This document shows, one piece after another, positions 23,454-32,995 of a stretch of DNA of 64,000 nucleotides. The translations under genes and the position numbers were made by a program. The DNA comes from Ruegeria profundi (GTDB lineage: Bacteria; Pseudomonadota; Alphaproteobacteria; Rhodobacterales; Rhodobacteraceae), in NCBI RefSeq assembly GCF_001507545.1, contig NZ_LQBP01000003.1, positions 124,001-188,000 on the forward strand, in the 5' to 3' direction. Under the pieces are notes generated by a model. It did no database searches, had not been told where the DNA came from, and saw only the letters and a program-made list of their open reading frames with translations. How positions within the stretch are numbered: position 1 is the stretch's first letter; every line of letters starts with the position of its first letter.

Positions 23454-25150
23454 TGGGTCAACTTCAAGCGTTTGATCGATGCCGCGATCGATTCGAACAC
23501 TTCTTCAAGGGTCAGGTTGTTGGAGCCGAGGGTTCCATCGCTGTTGACCTTGTATACCGTGCTGGGTTTGCTGGCGCAGTCTTCGATCGTGGTCACCCCG
23601 ACCGGAGGTGCCTCGAACGCGATTCCGTATACGATCACGCCTTTGTTCTTGGCAGCGGCGCAGATATCGGATGTCCGTGTGTTTTTGGTCGACGAACCAA
23701 TAGAGTTATACGCTCGGTTGTAATGATTTCTGATGTTATTGTCTTGCCAAGCATAGTTGTATTCAGCGTTCCAGCGCAGCGAAACGCGGTTGAACAATTG
23801 CGGGTAAGTCAGGCGAATGGGATCACCAGCCTGCGAGTCCTTGTCGCCGTAGCGGTGGTTTTTGTATTTTCTCTGCCGCGTCCAGTAGTAACGCGGCGGG
23901 TCGCCCGGATCAGATATCCGTACGCTGTATTCACCCTTTTTGCCGTCCCAGTGAACGTAGTCAGCGTTGAACCACACGTCCGAATTTCCGTCGCGCAAAG
24001 AGCTTTTGAGCCTGTACTGTGACGTGTTTTCGCCATCGGTGAAGACGATCAGGATCTTCTGAACATCATCCTCATAGTTCTTTGGGCGATCTTTGAAAGT
24101 CGCTGGAACAATTGTTTTTGTCGAAGACGGGCTTACCCTTTCTTTCGACAACTGGTTGATGATGCCCTGGAATTCAGGGTCCAGCATAGCCATACCCCAT
24201 TTCACACCAATATCGATCGAGGTATTGCCGAAAGCAGTCAGGTCGTCGATACGCGCATGCAGATCGGCGACGACGTTTGTATGCGCGGTGATTTCACTGC
24301 CGGGACGTGTGGGGCAAGTAGGATAGCGGTTTTCTTCCCATGGACTCCCACGTGATGGTCTGTAGCGATCGAAATGGGCCGTCCGTTGATATGACAACGT
24401 CGGATCCAACGTTGCCTGTCGGAAATCTGACCCGCGAAAGTTCAGGCAATGCGAGTAACCATGTTCCGATGTGACGTTGGTAAACTTGCCCAGTATATCC
24501 TCTCCAGCGTTCACCTGCGTGGCGTAGGGGATGATTGAGATCGAGATTTTGTCAGGGTTTTCTTTAGAATACATCTCGGTCACGAAGGTCTTGGCCGCCT
24601 TGCGCAGAACTTCGATCTTGGTTTTCCCTTCGGTGGCTGAGGCCCTGTTCATCGAGCCGGACATGTCCAGAACCAAAGAAATCTCGACGGAACCAACGGA
24701 TTCCTCTGCTGTACTGGCAACATTGGCCGTCAGGGTATCAATGCCGGAAAAGCGCATGAAGTGCGTTTGGACTACCGTAGAGGCCGTAGCACTTACCTTC
24801 CTGGAGCCGATCCCTTCGACGACCACCGGCTCCCCCGTAAGCTTGTCCTTCAGACCTGACTTTTCCATGTAGGCTTTAACCACAGACGAAGGCGGCTGTT
24901 GTTGCTTCAGGTTGGCAGACGCAAGAACTGCACGGTCAAGCGTGCCCTGCAGGTTTGCTCTGTCACGCTCAAAATGCATGATGTCGACACCGATGCCCGT
25001 TGTCGCAAACATGACGATCAGCCCGATAATCACGAACAGTGTAAAGACGGCGCCATCTTCCTGCTTGGCGAAGATGCTGGCGAACCGACGCGCTTTTGAG
25101 AGGTTATTCTCAACTTTATGTGCGCCACTTTGAAATATGCGCTTTTTCAT
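23450..25150 (-). CDS. TadG-like protein with von Willebrand factor A domain
   Basis: A 566-residue TadG-type surface protein. It starts with a cytoplasmic stretch and a membrane helix (VFTLFVIIGLIVMFATTGIG, about residues 35-54) of the TadG type. The VWA domain begins near residue 155 with the metal-site motif VLDMSGSMN and continues to about residue 560, with IVFTDGENT as its later metal loop. Such proteins bind partners or surfaces and accompany Tad pili in alphaproteobacteria. It leads the three-gene operon and is divergent from gdhA across 327 bp. Confidence 0.82.
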   Translation of the reverse strand: MKKRIFQSGAHKVENNLSKARRFASIFAKQEDGAVFTLFVIIGLIVMFATTGIGVDIMHFERDRANLQGTLDRAVLASANLKQQQPPSSVVKAYMEKSGLKDKLTGEPVVVEGIGSRKVSATASTVVQTHFMRFSGIDTLTANVASTAEESVGSVEISLVLDMSGSMNRASATEGKTKIEVLRKAAKTFVTEMYSKENPDKISISIIPYATQVNAGEDILGKFTNVTSEHGYSHCLNFRGSDFRQATLDPTLSYQRTAHFDRYRPSRGSPWEENRYPTCPTRPGSEITAHTNVVADLHARIDDLTAFGNTSIDIGVKWGMAMLDPEFQGIINQLSKERVSPSSTKTIVPATFKDRPKNYEDDVQKILIVFTDGENTSQYRLKSSLRDGNSDVWFNADYVHWDGKKGEYSVRISDPGDPPRYYWTRQRKYKNHRYGDKDSQAGDPIRLTYPQLFNRVSLRWNAEYNYAWQDNNIRNHYNRAYNSIGSSTKNTRTSDICAAAKNKGVIVYGIAFEAPPVGVTTIEDCASKPSTVYKVNSDGTLGSNNLTLEEVFESIAASIKRLKLTQ

Positions 25151-25477
25151 ATTGACGACCTCGCTGAGCAGACATGCGTGCTGCCAAGGAAAAAATAACT
25201 TTCAGAAAATTATCGCCGAAACGTGGCGGGATTTTGGCGAAAAACCCGCTGACTTGATCGATTTGCCTGAAAAATCGGGATAATTTGTGGGCATCCTGCG
25301 GATCTGTTTTCGAATGGGCGACAATTATGGCTGCGTACCGCAGGACCGGCGACTCAGGGCCAAATGAGAGTTTCTTTCCCGGTTTTCGGGTTTTATTTCT
25401 GCTTAATTATTGATCGTTAACGCATTGGGTGCGACAAGACGTCAGAACGCATGTCGTTCGCTGGCACGGAGGACTCA
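25151..25477. other. Intergenic region between tadG-like gene and gdh
   Basis: No gene is seen in these 327 bp, which should hold the divergent promoters. Two structures are visible: an inverted repeat GCGGG/CCCGC at 25226-25249, and a short stem CCCG-GTTTT-CGGG followed by TTTTATTT at 25378-25398, which looks like a weak plus-strand terminator ahead of gdh. A GGAGG ribosome-binding site for gdh lies at 25468-25472. Confidence 0.5.
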
Positions 25478-26908
25478 ATGACGGCCGTTAAAGAACCCAG
25501 TTTTCGCGAGAGTGTGGACCTTATGTTCAACAGGGCGGCGTCCCTGATGGATTTGCCTCCGGGGTTGGAAGAAAAAATCCGGGTCTGCAACGCCACTTAT
25601 ACCGTTCGGTTCGGTGTGCGTCTTCGAGGGCAGATTCACACGTTCACCGGTTATCGCTCGGTTCATTCCGAACATATGGAGCCGGTGAAGGGTGGTATCC
25701 GATACGCGATGGCCGTGAACCAGGACGAGGTTGAGGCGCTGGCAGCCCTGATGACCTATAAATGTGCTTTGGTTGAAGCGCCTTTTGGTGGGTCGAAAGG
25801 GGGGTTGCGCATTGACCCCAGGCAATACGAAGAGCACGAGTTGGAGCAGATCACGCGGCGGTTTGCCTACGAGCTGGCCAAACGTGACCTGATCAATCCG
25901 TCTCAGAACGTTCCTGCGCCTGATATGGGCACAAGCGAGCGTGAGATGGCCTGGATGGCAGATCAGTATACACGCATGAACACCACTGACATCAACGCGC
26001 GGGCCTGTGTGACGGGCAAGCCGTTGAATGCGGGTGGTATCTCGGGCCGGGTTGAGGCGACCGGGCGGGGTATTCAGTACGCGCTGCGCGAGTTCTTCCG
26101 CCATCCCGAAGATGTTCAGAAGGCAGGTCTGTCGGGGAAATTGGACGGCAAGCGCGTGATCGTTCAAGGCTTGGGTAACGTGGGCTACCACGCCGCCAAG
26201 TTCCTGAGCGAAGAGGATGGATCAAGAGTTGTCGGCATCATCGAATGGGATGGGGCGCTTTATAACCCCGAGGGGATCGATGTCGAAGCTGTCCGCCAGT
26301 GGATTGTGAAACACGGCGGTGTGAAGGACTATCCCGATGCGACACATTCGGCCGATGGAGCCACGGTTCTTGAGGCGGAATGCGATATTCTCATTCCGGC
26401 TGCGCTTGAGGGTGTCATCAACCTAACCAACGCCGAGCGGATCAAGGCGCCTTTGATCATTGAGGCGGCAAATGGTCCCGTGACAGCCGGCGCAGATGAG
26501 ATTCTGCGTGACAAGGGTACGGTCATCATCCCCGACATGTACGCGAATGCCGGTGGCGTGACGGTGTCTTATTTCGAGTGGGTCAAGAACCTCAGTCATA
26601 TCCGGTTTGGCCGCATGCAGCGCCGTCAGGAAGAGGCGCGGCACGAGTTGATTGTCAGCGAATTGGAACGGTTGGACCGATATCTTGGCGATGCGTGGTC
26701 GATGTCCCCTGATTTCAAGGCAAAATATCTCAAGGGCGCGGATGAGCTGGAATTGGTGCGGTCGGGTCTCGACGACACAATGCGCATTGCCTACCAGTCC
26801 ATGCGCGAGGTTTGGCACGACCGCGACGATGTGGCGGATTTGCGCACGGCGGCGTATATCGTGGCCATTGACCGCGTTTCTAAAAGCTATCGCGCCAAAG
26901 GGCTGTGA
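25478..26908 (+). CDS. gdhA: Glutamate dehydrogenase (Glu/Leu/Phe/Val dehydrogenase family)
   Basis: An NAD(P)-dependent amino-acid dehydrogenase of 476 residues, most like glutamate dehydrogenase, interconverting glutamate and 2-oxoglutarate plus ammonia. The substrate-binding lysines lie in PVKGGIRY and MTYKCALVEAPFGGSKGGLR near residues 72-115, the APDMGTSEREMAWM stretch follows, and the Rossmann motif is GLGNVGYHAA near 230. The ATG at 25478 has GGAGG six bases upstream; an earlier in-frame ATG (25451) lacks one. The coenzyme preference is not read with certainty. Confidence 0.9.
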   Translation: MTAVKEPSFRESVDLMFNRAASLMDLPPGLEEKIRVCNATYTVRFGVRLRGQIHTFTGYRSVHSEHMEPVKGGIRYAMAVNQDEVEALAALMTYKCALVEAPFGGSKGGLRIDPRQYEEHELEQITRRFAYELAKRDLINPSQNVPAPDMGTSEREMAWMADQYTRMNTTDINARACVTGKPLNAGGISGRVEATGRGIQYALREFFRHPEDVQKAGLSGKLDGKRVIVQGLGNVGYHAAKFLSEEDGSRVVGIIEWDGALYNPEGIDVEAVRQWIVKHGGVKDYPDATHSADGATVLEAECDILIPAALEGVINLTNAERIKAPLIIEAANGPVTAGADEILRDKGTVIIPDMYANAGGVTVSYFEWVKNLSHIRFGRMQRRQEEARHELIVSELERLDRYLGDAWSMSPDFKAKYLKGADELELVRSGLDDTMRIAYQSMREVWHDRDDVADLRTAAYIVAIDRVSKSYRAKGL

Positions 26909-27054
26909 TCCTTTGGACTGTGGCGGTTGGGTGAAAGCCCAACAGCCTGCAGTGCTGGTCTGCCACGACCGCGGGTTCGTGACGAAAAGGGTGATAGCAG
27001 ACGGTCACTGGGGCAGGTAAGCTGCCGGGAAAGAAACGATTCCGGGAGACTCTT

Positions 27055-27354
27055 ATGTTGCGCACCGCCCTAGCTGCCTTTGTGCTGCTGGCCACACCTT
27101 TGGCTGCTGAAGAAACGAAAGAACAAAGCTGCCAGTATCAGGCCGATGTCGTTGCGGCGATTCAAAAGGCCCGATTGGACAAGGTCAAGGAACGCGACGT
27201 GCCACAAGCGGTGGCTGAGACGTCGCCAGCTTGGCCAGAAAACTACAATGCTGCGATCCCACTGATTACCCCTTGGGTGTATGAGCAAAAGATGCGTGAT
27301 GTGCGCAAAAAAGATTTGGGCGCGGCTTGGCTGGAGCTTTGCCTGCAACAATAG
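27055..27354 (+). CDS. Small exported hypothetical protein
   Basis: A 99-residue protein that is not recognised. It has a signal peptide (MLRTALAAFVLLATPLAAE) and a mature part of about 80 residues with two cysteines (SCQYQ and LCLQQ near the end) that could form a disulfide. A GGGAG site lies just upstream of the ATG. It stands alone between gdh and dnaG on the same strand and is followed by an inverted repeat GTCCACA/TGTGGAC at 27354-27382. Confidence 0.65.
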   Translation: MLRTALAAFVLLATPLAAEETKEQSCQYQADVVAAIQKARLDKVKERDVPQAVAETSPAWPENYNAAIPLITPWVYEQKMRDVRKKDLGAAWLELCLQQ

Positions 27355-27434
27355 TCCACAGGGCGGCGATTTCTTTGTGGACAACAGCGCGCTGTACTCT
27401 TGGCGCGCGTTTACATTTCTGCGAAGCTTGACCC

Positions 27435-29384
27435 ATGTCACTGCCCCCCGGATTTCTTGATGAACTGCGAACCCGGCTCAGCCTGTCTCAGGTCGTTGGT
27501 CGCAAGGTTATGTGGGATCAGCGCAAGTCCAATCAGGGCAAAGGTGATATGTGGGCACCGTGCCCGTTCCACCATGAAAAGACCGCGTCCTTCCATGTCG
27601 ATGACCAAAAGGGGTTTTACTACTGCTTCGGGTGCCACGCCAAAGGCGATGCGATCAGCTTTGTGAAAGAAACTGAGAATGTCTCGTTCATCGAAGCGGT
27701 TGAGATTCTGGCGCGCGAGGCAGGAATGCCGATGCCCGCCCGCGACCCGAAGGCGCAGGAAAAGCAGGATCGCCGCTCGCAACTTGCTGACGTGATGGAG
27801 CAGGCAGTTCAGTTCTTTCGCTTGCAACTGAAAACTGGGGCAGGGGGTGCCGCGCGCGATTACCTGACTCGCCGCGGGTTGGGCGCGCAGGCGTTGGAAC
27901 GTTGGGAGATTGGGTTTGCCCCAGACGGCTGGCAAGCCCTTTGGGATCATCTCCGTGGCAAGAGCATCGAGGAAGATCTGATCCTTGCCGCAGGGCTGGC
28001 GAAGCCGTCGAACAAGGGCAAGAAACCCTACGATACTTTCCGCAACAGGATCATGTTCCCGATCCGTGACCCGCGCGGTCGCTGTATCGCTTTTGGCGGT
28101 CGGGCGATGGACCCCAGTGATAATGCCAAGTACCTGAATTCGCCTGAGACCGAGCTGTTCGACAAGGGTCGCAGTCTTTACAATCATGGTCCCGCACGGC
28201 AATCGGCTGGCAAGGGGCAGCCCTTGATCGTTGCGGAAGGCTACATGGACGTGATTGCGCTGGCCGAGGCCGGATTCGGCGCGTCGGTAGCGCCTTTGGG
28301 CACCGCGATCACCGAGCATCAGTTGCAACTGCTGTGGCGCATTTCGGATGAGCCGATCATCGCCCTTGACGGTGATACCGCAGGTCTGCGCGCCGCGATG
28401 CGCGCTGTTGATCTGGCGCTACCGCTTCTGGAAGCCGGCAAATCTCTGCGCTTTGCTCTGATGCCAGAAGGCAAGGACCCTGATGACCTGCTGCGTGCCG
28501 AAGGGGCAGGGGCGGTGCAGGCCGTGTTGGATGGGGCCATTCCGATGGTCAAATTGCTGTGGCAGCGCGAAACCGAAGGCAAGGTGTTTGATAGCCCCGA
28601 GCGTAAGGCGGCACTGGATAAGGTGCTGCGCGACAAGATAAAGCTGATCCGCGACCCATCGATCCGGTCTCACTATGGCCAAGAGATCAAGGACCTTCGA
28701 TGGCAGCTTTTCCGCCCGCAGCGCCAAACTCAGGGCCAGCAATGGCAGCCGCGCGGCAAATGGCAACCACAGAAACAACCCGCAACACCCGGCGCGCGGA
28801 CCTCATTCCTTGCATCGTCTGAAAATGCGGAAATCCAATTGCGGGAAGCTGCCATTCTGGCCATTTCCATTCTGAATCCGCAGGTTGTGGTGCAGTTCGA
28901 AAATCAGTTGGAAGATATGGAATGTCGCGATCCTGATCATGCGGCGCTGCGAAATGCGATCCTGTGCCACGCGGTAGATGATCCAGACAACCTTAAAGAC
29001 CACATCGCTGCATCTTTGGGGCCCGAAGCCCTTGAAAACCTGCTGGCCCTTCGCCATGTCGCAGTGATCCCCTGTGTGTATAAACCAGGCGACGTTGAAA
29101 AGGCCGAGATGACGTTGGCCGAAGAACTCGCAAAGATCAAGGCGCTCCGGGGGTTGGATGCAGAGATTGCCGAAGCCGAAGAGGAGCTGTCTGATCTGGC
29201 AGATGAGGCGTTGACATATCGTCTGGCGCAAGCCGCCGAAGAGCGCAACCGCGCAAGCCGGAGCCAGAATGAGGACAGGGCTGTTTTTGACGTCGCGGAC
29301 AATGGTGCGCGCATTAATCGCGACGAAAAAGACGCGTTCGAGGCGATTATGTCGGGAATCAATTTCGAACGAAAACGCCGTTAA
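27435..29384 (+). CDS. dnaG: DNA primase DnaG
   Basis: DNA primase, 649 residues, which makes RNA primers at the replication fork. The N-terminal zinc site is C43, H46, C64, C67 (CPFHHEK...CFGCH), the Toprim core has VAEGYMDVIAL near 264-275 and ALDGDTAGLRA near 312-322, and the C-terminal part is the helicase-binding domain, with a Gln/Pro-rich linker around residues 430-460. It is followed by rpoD on the same strand, the remains of the macromolecular synthesis operon; no rpsU precedes it, as is usual for alphaproteobacteria. Confidence 0.97.
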   Translation: MSLPPGFLDELRTRLSLSQVVGRKVMWDQRKSNQGKGDMWAPCPFHHEKTASFHVDDQKGFYYCFGCHAKGDAISFVKETENVSFIEAVEILAREAGMPMPARDPKAQEKQDRRSQLADVMEQAVQFFRLQLKTGAGGAARDYLTRRGLGAQALERWEIGFAPDGWQALWDHLRGKSIEEDLILAAGLAKPSNKGKKPYDTFRNRIMFPIRDPRGRCIAFGGRAMDPSDNAKYLNSPETELFDKGRSLYNHGPARQSAGKGQPLIVAEGYMDVIALAEAGFGASVAPLGTAITEHQLQLLWRISDEPIIALDGDTAGLRAAMRAVDLALPLLEAGKSLRFALMPEGKDPDDLLRAEGAGAVQAVLDGAIPMVKLLWQRETEGKVFDSPERKAALDKVLRDKIKLIRDPSIRSHYGQEIKDLRWQLFRPQRQTQGQQWQPRGKWQPQKQPATPGARTSFLASSENAEIQLREAAILAISILNPQVVVQFENQLEDMECRDPDHAALRNAILCHAVDDPDNLKDHIAASLGPEALENLLALRHVAVIPCVYKPGDVEKAEMTLAEELAKIKALRGLDAEIAEAEEELSDLADEALTYRLAQAAEERNRASRSQNEDRAVFDVADNGARINRDEKDAFEAIMSGINFERKRR

Positions 29385-29433
29385 GGTGGTGTTTTCGTAA
29401 GGCACTGGAAAAGAAAAACAGGTAAACGGGTAG

Positions 29434-29463
29434 CCGAATCATTTCTACGCGCTAATGATTCGG
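29434..29463 (+). promoter_or_regulatory. Perfect 10-bp stem-loop in the rpoD leader
   Basis: CCGAATCATT (29434-29443) and AATGATTCGG (29454-29463) form a perfect 10-bp inverted repeat with a 10-base loop, 50 bp after dnaG and 34 bp before the rpoD start. It has no T run, so it is not a classical terminator. It could be a processing site in a dnaG-rpoD transcript, an mRNA-stabilising 5' hairpin or a protein-binding palindrome. Confidence 0.65.
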
Positions 29464-29497
29464 TCAAACGAATCACCCATCCCTGCAGGAGCATTGA

Positions 29498-31486
29498 ATG
29501 GCCGCCAAGGATACGAACGAAGACCGCAAATCCGACGAGCAGGAACAGGAAATCTCGCTGGATATGAGCCAGGCCCAGGTCAAGAAGATGATCGCTGAGG
29601 CCCGCGAGAAAGGGTACATCACCTACGACCAGCTCAATCAGGTTCTACCACCGGATCAGGTCAGCTCGGAACAGATCGAAGACGTCATGTCGATGCTGTC
29701 CGAAATGGGCATCAACATCATCGAAGATGAAGAAGCCGAAGAAGAAGAAAACAAAGGCTCGACCGAACTTACCACGACCGAAAGCAACCGTGAGGTTGCG
29801 TTGGCTGGTGCTGCCACCGAAAAGCTGGACCGCACCGATGACCCCGTCCGCATGTACCTGCGTGAGATGGGCAGCGTCGAACTGCTGAGCCGTGAGGGCG
29901 AGATCGCGATCGCCAAACGGATTGAGGCCGGGCGCAACACCATGATCGCAGGGCTGTGCGAAAGCCCGCTGACCTTCCAGGCGATCACCATCTGGCACGA
30001 CGAACTTCTTTCCGAAGACATTCTGCTGCGCGACGTCATCGATCTTGAGGCCACGTTTGGCAACCAGATGGACGAAGACGGCGATGTCGAAGAGCCTGTC
30101 GTTGACACATCTGTCGTTCAGGCCGCAAAGCCTGCAAAGGAAGAAGGCCCAGAACTGGACGCAGACGGCAATCCGATCGCCAGCGATGATGACGATGATG
30201 AGGACGATCAGGCCAATATGTCGCTGGCTGCGATGGAAGCCGCGCTGAAAGATCAGGTTCTGACCACGCTTGAGCGTATTTCGACAGACTTCTCGATGCT
30301 GTCGGAAATGCAGGATAGCCGGATTTCTGCCACGTTGAACGAAGATGGTTCGTTCAGTGCAAAGGATGAAGCAACCTATCAAAAGTTGCGGGCCGAAATT
30401 GTCGAACTGGTGAATGGTCTGCATCTGCATAACAACCGGATTGAGGCGCTGATCGACCAGCTTTACGGCATTAACCGCCGCGTCATGTCGCTGGACAGTG
30501 CGATGGTGAAGCTGGCAGATCAGGCGCGCATTAACCGTCGCGAATTCATTGACGCCTATCGCGGACGCGAACTGGACCCGAACTGGATGGCCGAGATGGC
30601 TGAAAAACCGGGCCGGGGCTGGCAGATGTTCATCGAACGCTCGACCGACAAGGTCGAGGAACTGCGTAACGATATGGCCCAGGTGGGTCAGTATGTCGGT
30701 CTGGATATCAGCGAATTCCGCCGTATCGTTCAGCAGGTTCAGAAGGGTGAGAAGGAGGCTCGGCAGGCCAAGAAAGAAATGGTCGAAGCCAACCTGCGCC
30801 TTGTGATCTCGATTGCTAAAAAATACACCAACCGCGGCCTGCAATTCCTGGATCTTATTCAGGAAGGCAACATAGGCTTGATGAAAGCGGTGGATAAGTT
30901 CGAATATCGCCGCGGCTACAAATTCTCGACCTACGCGACGTGGTGGATCCGTCAGGCGATTACACGGTCGATTGCAGATCAGGCTCGTACGATCCGTATC
31001 CCGGTTCACATGATCGAGACGATCAACAAACTGGTTCGGACTGGTCGCCAGATGCTGCACGAGATCGGTCGCGAGCCGACGCCCGAGGAGCTTGCCGAAA
31101 AGCTGCAGATGCCGCTTGAGAAGGTTCGGAAGGTGATGAAGATCGCCAAAGAGCCGATCAGCCTTGAAACACCAATTGGCGACGAGGAAGACAGCCAACT
31201 TGGCGATTTCATCGAGGACAAAAATGCGGTTCTGCCTCTGGACAGCGCCATTCAGGAAAACCTCAAGGAAACGACCACACGGGTTTTGGCGTCACTTACT
31301 CCGCGTGAGGAACGTGTCCTGCGGATGCGATTTGGCATTGGTATGAATACCGACCATACGCTTGAGGAGGTCGGCCAACAATTCAGCGTGACCCGCGAAC
31401 GTATTCGCCAGATTGAAGCGAAAGCGCTGCGTAAGTTGAAACACCCCAGCCGGTCGCGTAAGCTGCGGTCCTTCCTGGATCAATAA
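29498..31486 (+). CDS. rpoD: RNA polymerase primary sigma factor RpoD
   Basis: The housekeeping sigma-70 factor, 662 residues, the usual size for alphaproteobacteria. Region 1.1 lies at the N-terminus, an acidic linker ([12 protein letters not shown]) follows near residue 77, region 1.2 is near 115-145, a non-conserved acidic insertion covers about 190-400, region 2 with the -10 recognition helix is near 429-500 ([27 protein letters not shown]) and region 4 with its helix-turn-helix is near 621-650 ([17 protein letters not shown]). A GCAGGAG site precedes the ATG. A strong terminator follows directly. Confidence 0.98.
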   Translation: MAAKDTNEDRKSDEQEQEISLDMSQAQVKKMIAEAREKGYITYDQLNQVLPPDQVSSEQIEDVMSMLSEMGINIIEDEEAEEEENKGSTELTTTESNREVALAGAATEKLDRTDDPVRMYLREMGSVELLSREGEIAIAKRIEAGRNTMIAGLCESPLTFQAITIWHDELLSEDILLRDVIDLEATFGNQMDEDGDVEEPVVDTSVVQAAKPAKEEGPELDADGNPIASDDDDDEDDQANMSLAAMEAALKDQVLTTLERISTDFSMLSEMQDSRISATLNEDGSFSAKDEATYQKLRAEIVELVNGLHLHNNRIEALIDQLYGINRRVMSLDSAMVKLADQARINRREFIDAYRGRELDPNWMAEMAEKPGRGWQMFIERSTDKVEELRNDMAQVGQYVGLDISEFRRIVQQVQKGEKEARQAKKEMVEANLRLVISIAKKYTNRGLQFLDLIQEGNIGLMKAVDKFEYRRGYKFSTYATWWIRQAITRSIADQARTIRIPVHMIETINKLVRTGRQMLHEIGREPTPEELAEKLQMPLEKVRKVMKIAKEPISLETPIGDEEDSQLGDFIEDKNAVLPLDSAIQENLKETTTRVLASLTPREERVLRMRFGIGMNTDHTLEEVGQQFSVTRERIRQIEAKALRKLKHPSRSRKLRSFLDQ

Positions 31487-31490
31487 TATC

Positions 31491-31519
31491 AAAGGCGCCT
31501 CACTCGAGGCGCCTTTTTT
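31491..31519 (+). terminator. Intrinsic terminator of rpoD
   Basis: AAAGGCGCCT, a 6-base loop and AGGCGCCTTT form a 10-bp stem whose 3' arm runs into six T residues (31514-31519). It begins 5 bp after the rpoD stop codon and is the clearest intrinsic terminator in the window. Confidence 0.93.
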
Positions 31520-31668
31520 CGTTCACAGAAGGTCACGTTGACCGCTTTTCCAGTAAAATTGGCGGCAACTCACAAGGCGAAGTCAATACGCCCCATTATA
31601 TGCCTGATGTCCACTCACGGGACAGGCCGGGGCGAGGCTGAGTTGCCCATGACCCCCGGTCGCCCGTT

Positions 31669-32688
31669 TCAAGACCCCCCCGTAAAGTTCAGTCGACTGC
31701 GGAACGCACTGGGGACTTGACCAGTCCAGCGTTTAAAGGCCGTTGAAAAGGCCGGCTGGTCGGCATAGCCAAGCGCATAGGCGATTTCGGACAAAGGCAT
31801 GCCATTGGTGATAAATGTTTGCGCCAGATCGCATTTCAGGTCGTCGACGATACCGCGATAGCTGGTGCCCTCGTGCTTGAGCCGCCGCGCAAAGGTGCGG
31901 GGACTCATCCCCAGATCGGCGGCAGCCTCGTCCGCGTTGATGATCTTGCCGGGCATCGATTGGGTGATCAGCCCTTCGACCTGAGCACGAAGCGGCTGCT
32001 TGGAAGATTTTCGCTCGGCCAGAACGTGCTCGGCATATTGCAGAAGATGCGCGCGCAGGTTTGAATCGTAGGTGGGAATGGGCAAGTCTAGCGTGGACAC
32101 GGCCACCACGATTTCCAGCTTTTCTGCGCCAAAAACGATTGGAAATCCTGCAAGCTTTTGAAACTTTTCGCTGTTTTTGCCTACTTCGTGCTGAAACCTG
32201 ATCTCGATCGGATAGAAATTTGACTGCGTGAGGGTCCGCATACGGGCCAACCCAGCGAAGATCAGGAATTCGGTCCTTCGGTGGTAGCGGGCAAAACTGG
32301 CATCCTTCCAATCCGCTTCGATGGTGGCGAAGTTCCCGGCCAATCGCAGGGTGAAGGCGATAGCGGGGTCAATGATTTGGTGAAATCGCGACGTGTTCTC
32401 GATGACCTGCCGTAAGTCACGTGAATACTTGCTTATATATGCCGTCAGGCTGGACGAGGCTGAAAACTGCAACCCGGCTTGCGCCGCGAACGTGATATCG
32501 CCCACTACATCGCACGCATATCGTGCAAACAGGGCCTCTTGGTGGGCGCTGCACATGGACGTAGAGTCAGAGAGTGCGCTGCGGCTCAGCTTGCATTTTT
32601 CGAGAATGCGATCTGACGCTTCAGTACCGTTAGTTTGTTGATCAAGCACGCGGGTCAATAGTTGAAGGCGGGCGATATCAACTTCCAT
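31669..32688 (-). CDS. AraC family transcriptional regulator
   Basis: A regulator of 339 residues in the OruR/ArgR-like branch of the AraC family. The N-terminal domain (residues 10-190) is the arabinose-binding-like sensor fold and the C-terminal double helix-turn-helix covers about residues 235-330 (AAADLGMSPRTFARRLKHEG, then LSEIAYALGYADQPAFSTAFKRW given here in parts: LSEIAYALGYADQ, AFKRWTGQ). The ATG at 32688 is preceded by GGAGAAGG; a GTG four codons earlier is also in frame. The effector and targets are unknown. A long inverted repeat lies in the 307 bp upstream. Confidence 0.88.
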   Translation of the reverse strand: MEVDIARLQLLTRVLDQQTNGTEASDRILEKCKLSRSALSDSTSMCSAHQEALFARYACDVVGDITFAAQAGLQFSASSSLTAYISKYSRDLRQVIENTSRFHQIIDPAIAFTLRLAGNFATIEADWKDASFARYHRRTEFLIFAGLARMRTLTQSNFYPIEIRFQHEVGKNSEKFQKLAGFPIVFGAEKLEIVVAVSTLDLPIPTYDSNLRAHLLQYAEHVLAERKSSKQPLRAQVEGLITQSMPGKIINADEAAADLGMSPRTFARRLKHEGTSYRGIVDDLKCDLAQTFITNGMPLSEIAYALGYADQPAFSTAFKRWTGQVPSAFRSRLNFTGGS

Positions 32689-32819
32689 GACCTTCTCCAC
32701 TGTGCTTTCAATCTGCTTCCCGCCAATTCGGCGGAAAACACGGTGTGATAATAAGTCTAGATCAATTGACTGAAATTCGAATGGTTCTGGCAGTTAAAAA
32801 CAAGAAAAAAGTACATATT

Positions 32820-32850
32820 CAGATTTTCATTGCCTTTGGCAAAAAATCTG
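32820..32850. repeat. Long inverted repeat upstream of the AraC-family gene
   Basis: CAGATTTT (32820-32827) pairs with AAAATCTG (32843-32850) and, inside it, TTGCC (32830-32834) pairs with GGCAA (32838-32842) around TTT, giving 13 pairs interrupted by a 2-base bulge. It lies in the divergent region between the AraC regulator and the small secreted protein. No T run follows on the plus strand. It may be a regulator-binding palindrome or an RNA hairpin. The rest of 32689-32995 shows nothing else recognisable. Confidence 0.55.
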
Positions 32851-32995
32851 TTCCGTGTTTGGGTGGGTTTTGGGGCATGCAGATGCAGATTTCGCCTCTT
32901 CGTCAGTCCCGGCTGAATTCCTTGTGATTGGGCTTTGTTGGGTTTCAAAGCAAGCTACGTCGTTACATACCTCGAAACAGCAAAAGAGTATGATT

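Noticed and set aside
25396..25420. CtrA site (TTAA-N7-TTAA) upstream of gdh
   Set aside because: The spacing between the TTAA elements is 10 bases, not 7.
29645..31198. A 517-codon open frame antisense to rpoD
   Set aside because: It lies entirely inside rpoD on the other strand; its composition mirrors the rpoD codons and no family resemblance or start signal was seen.
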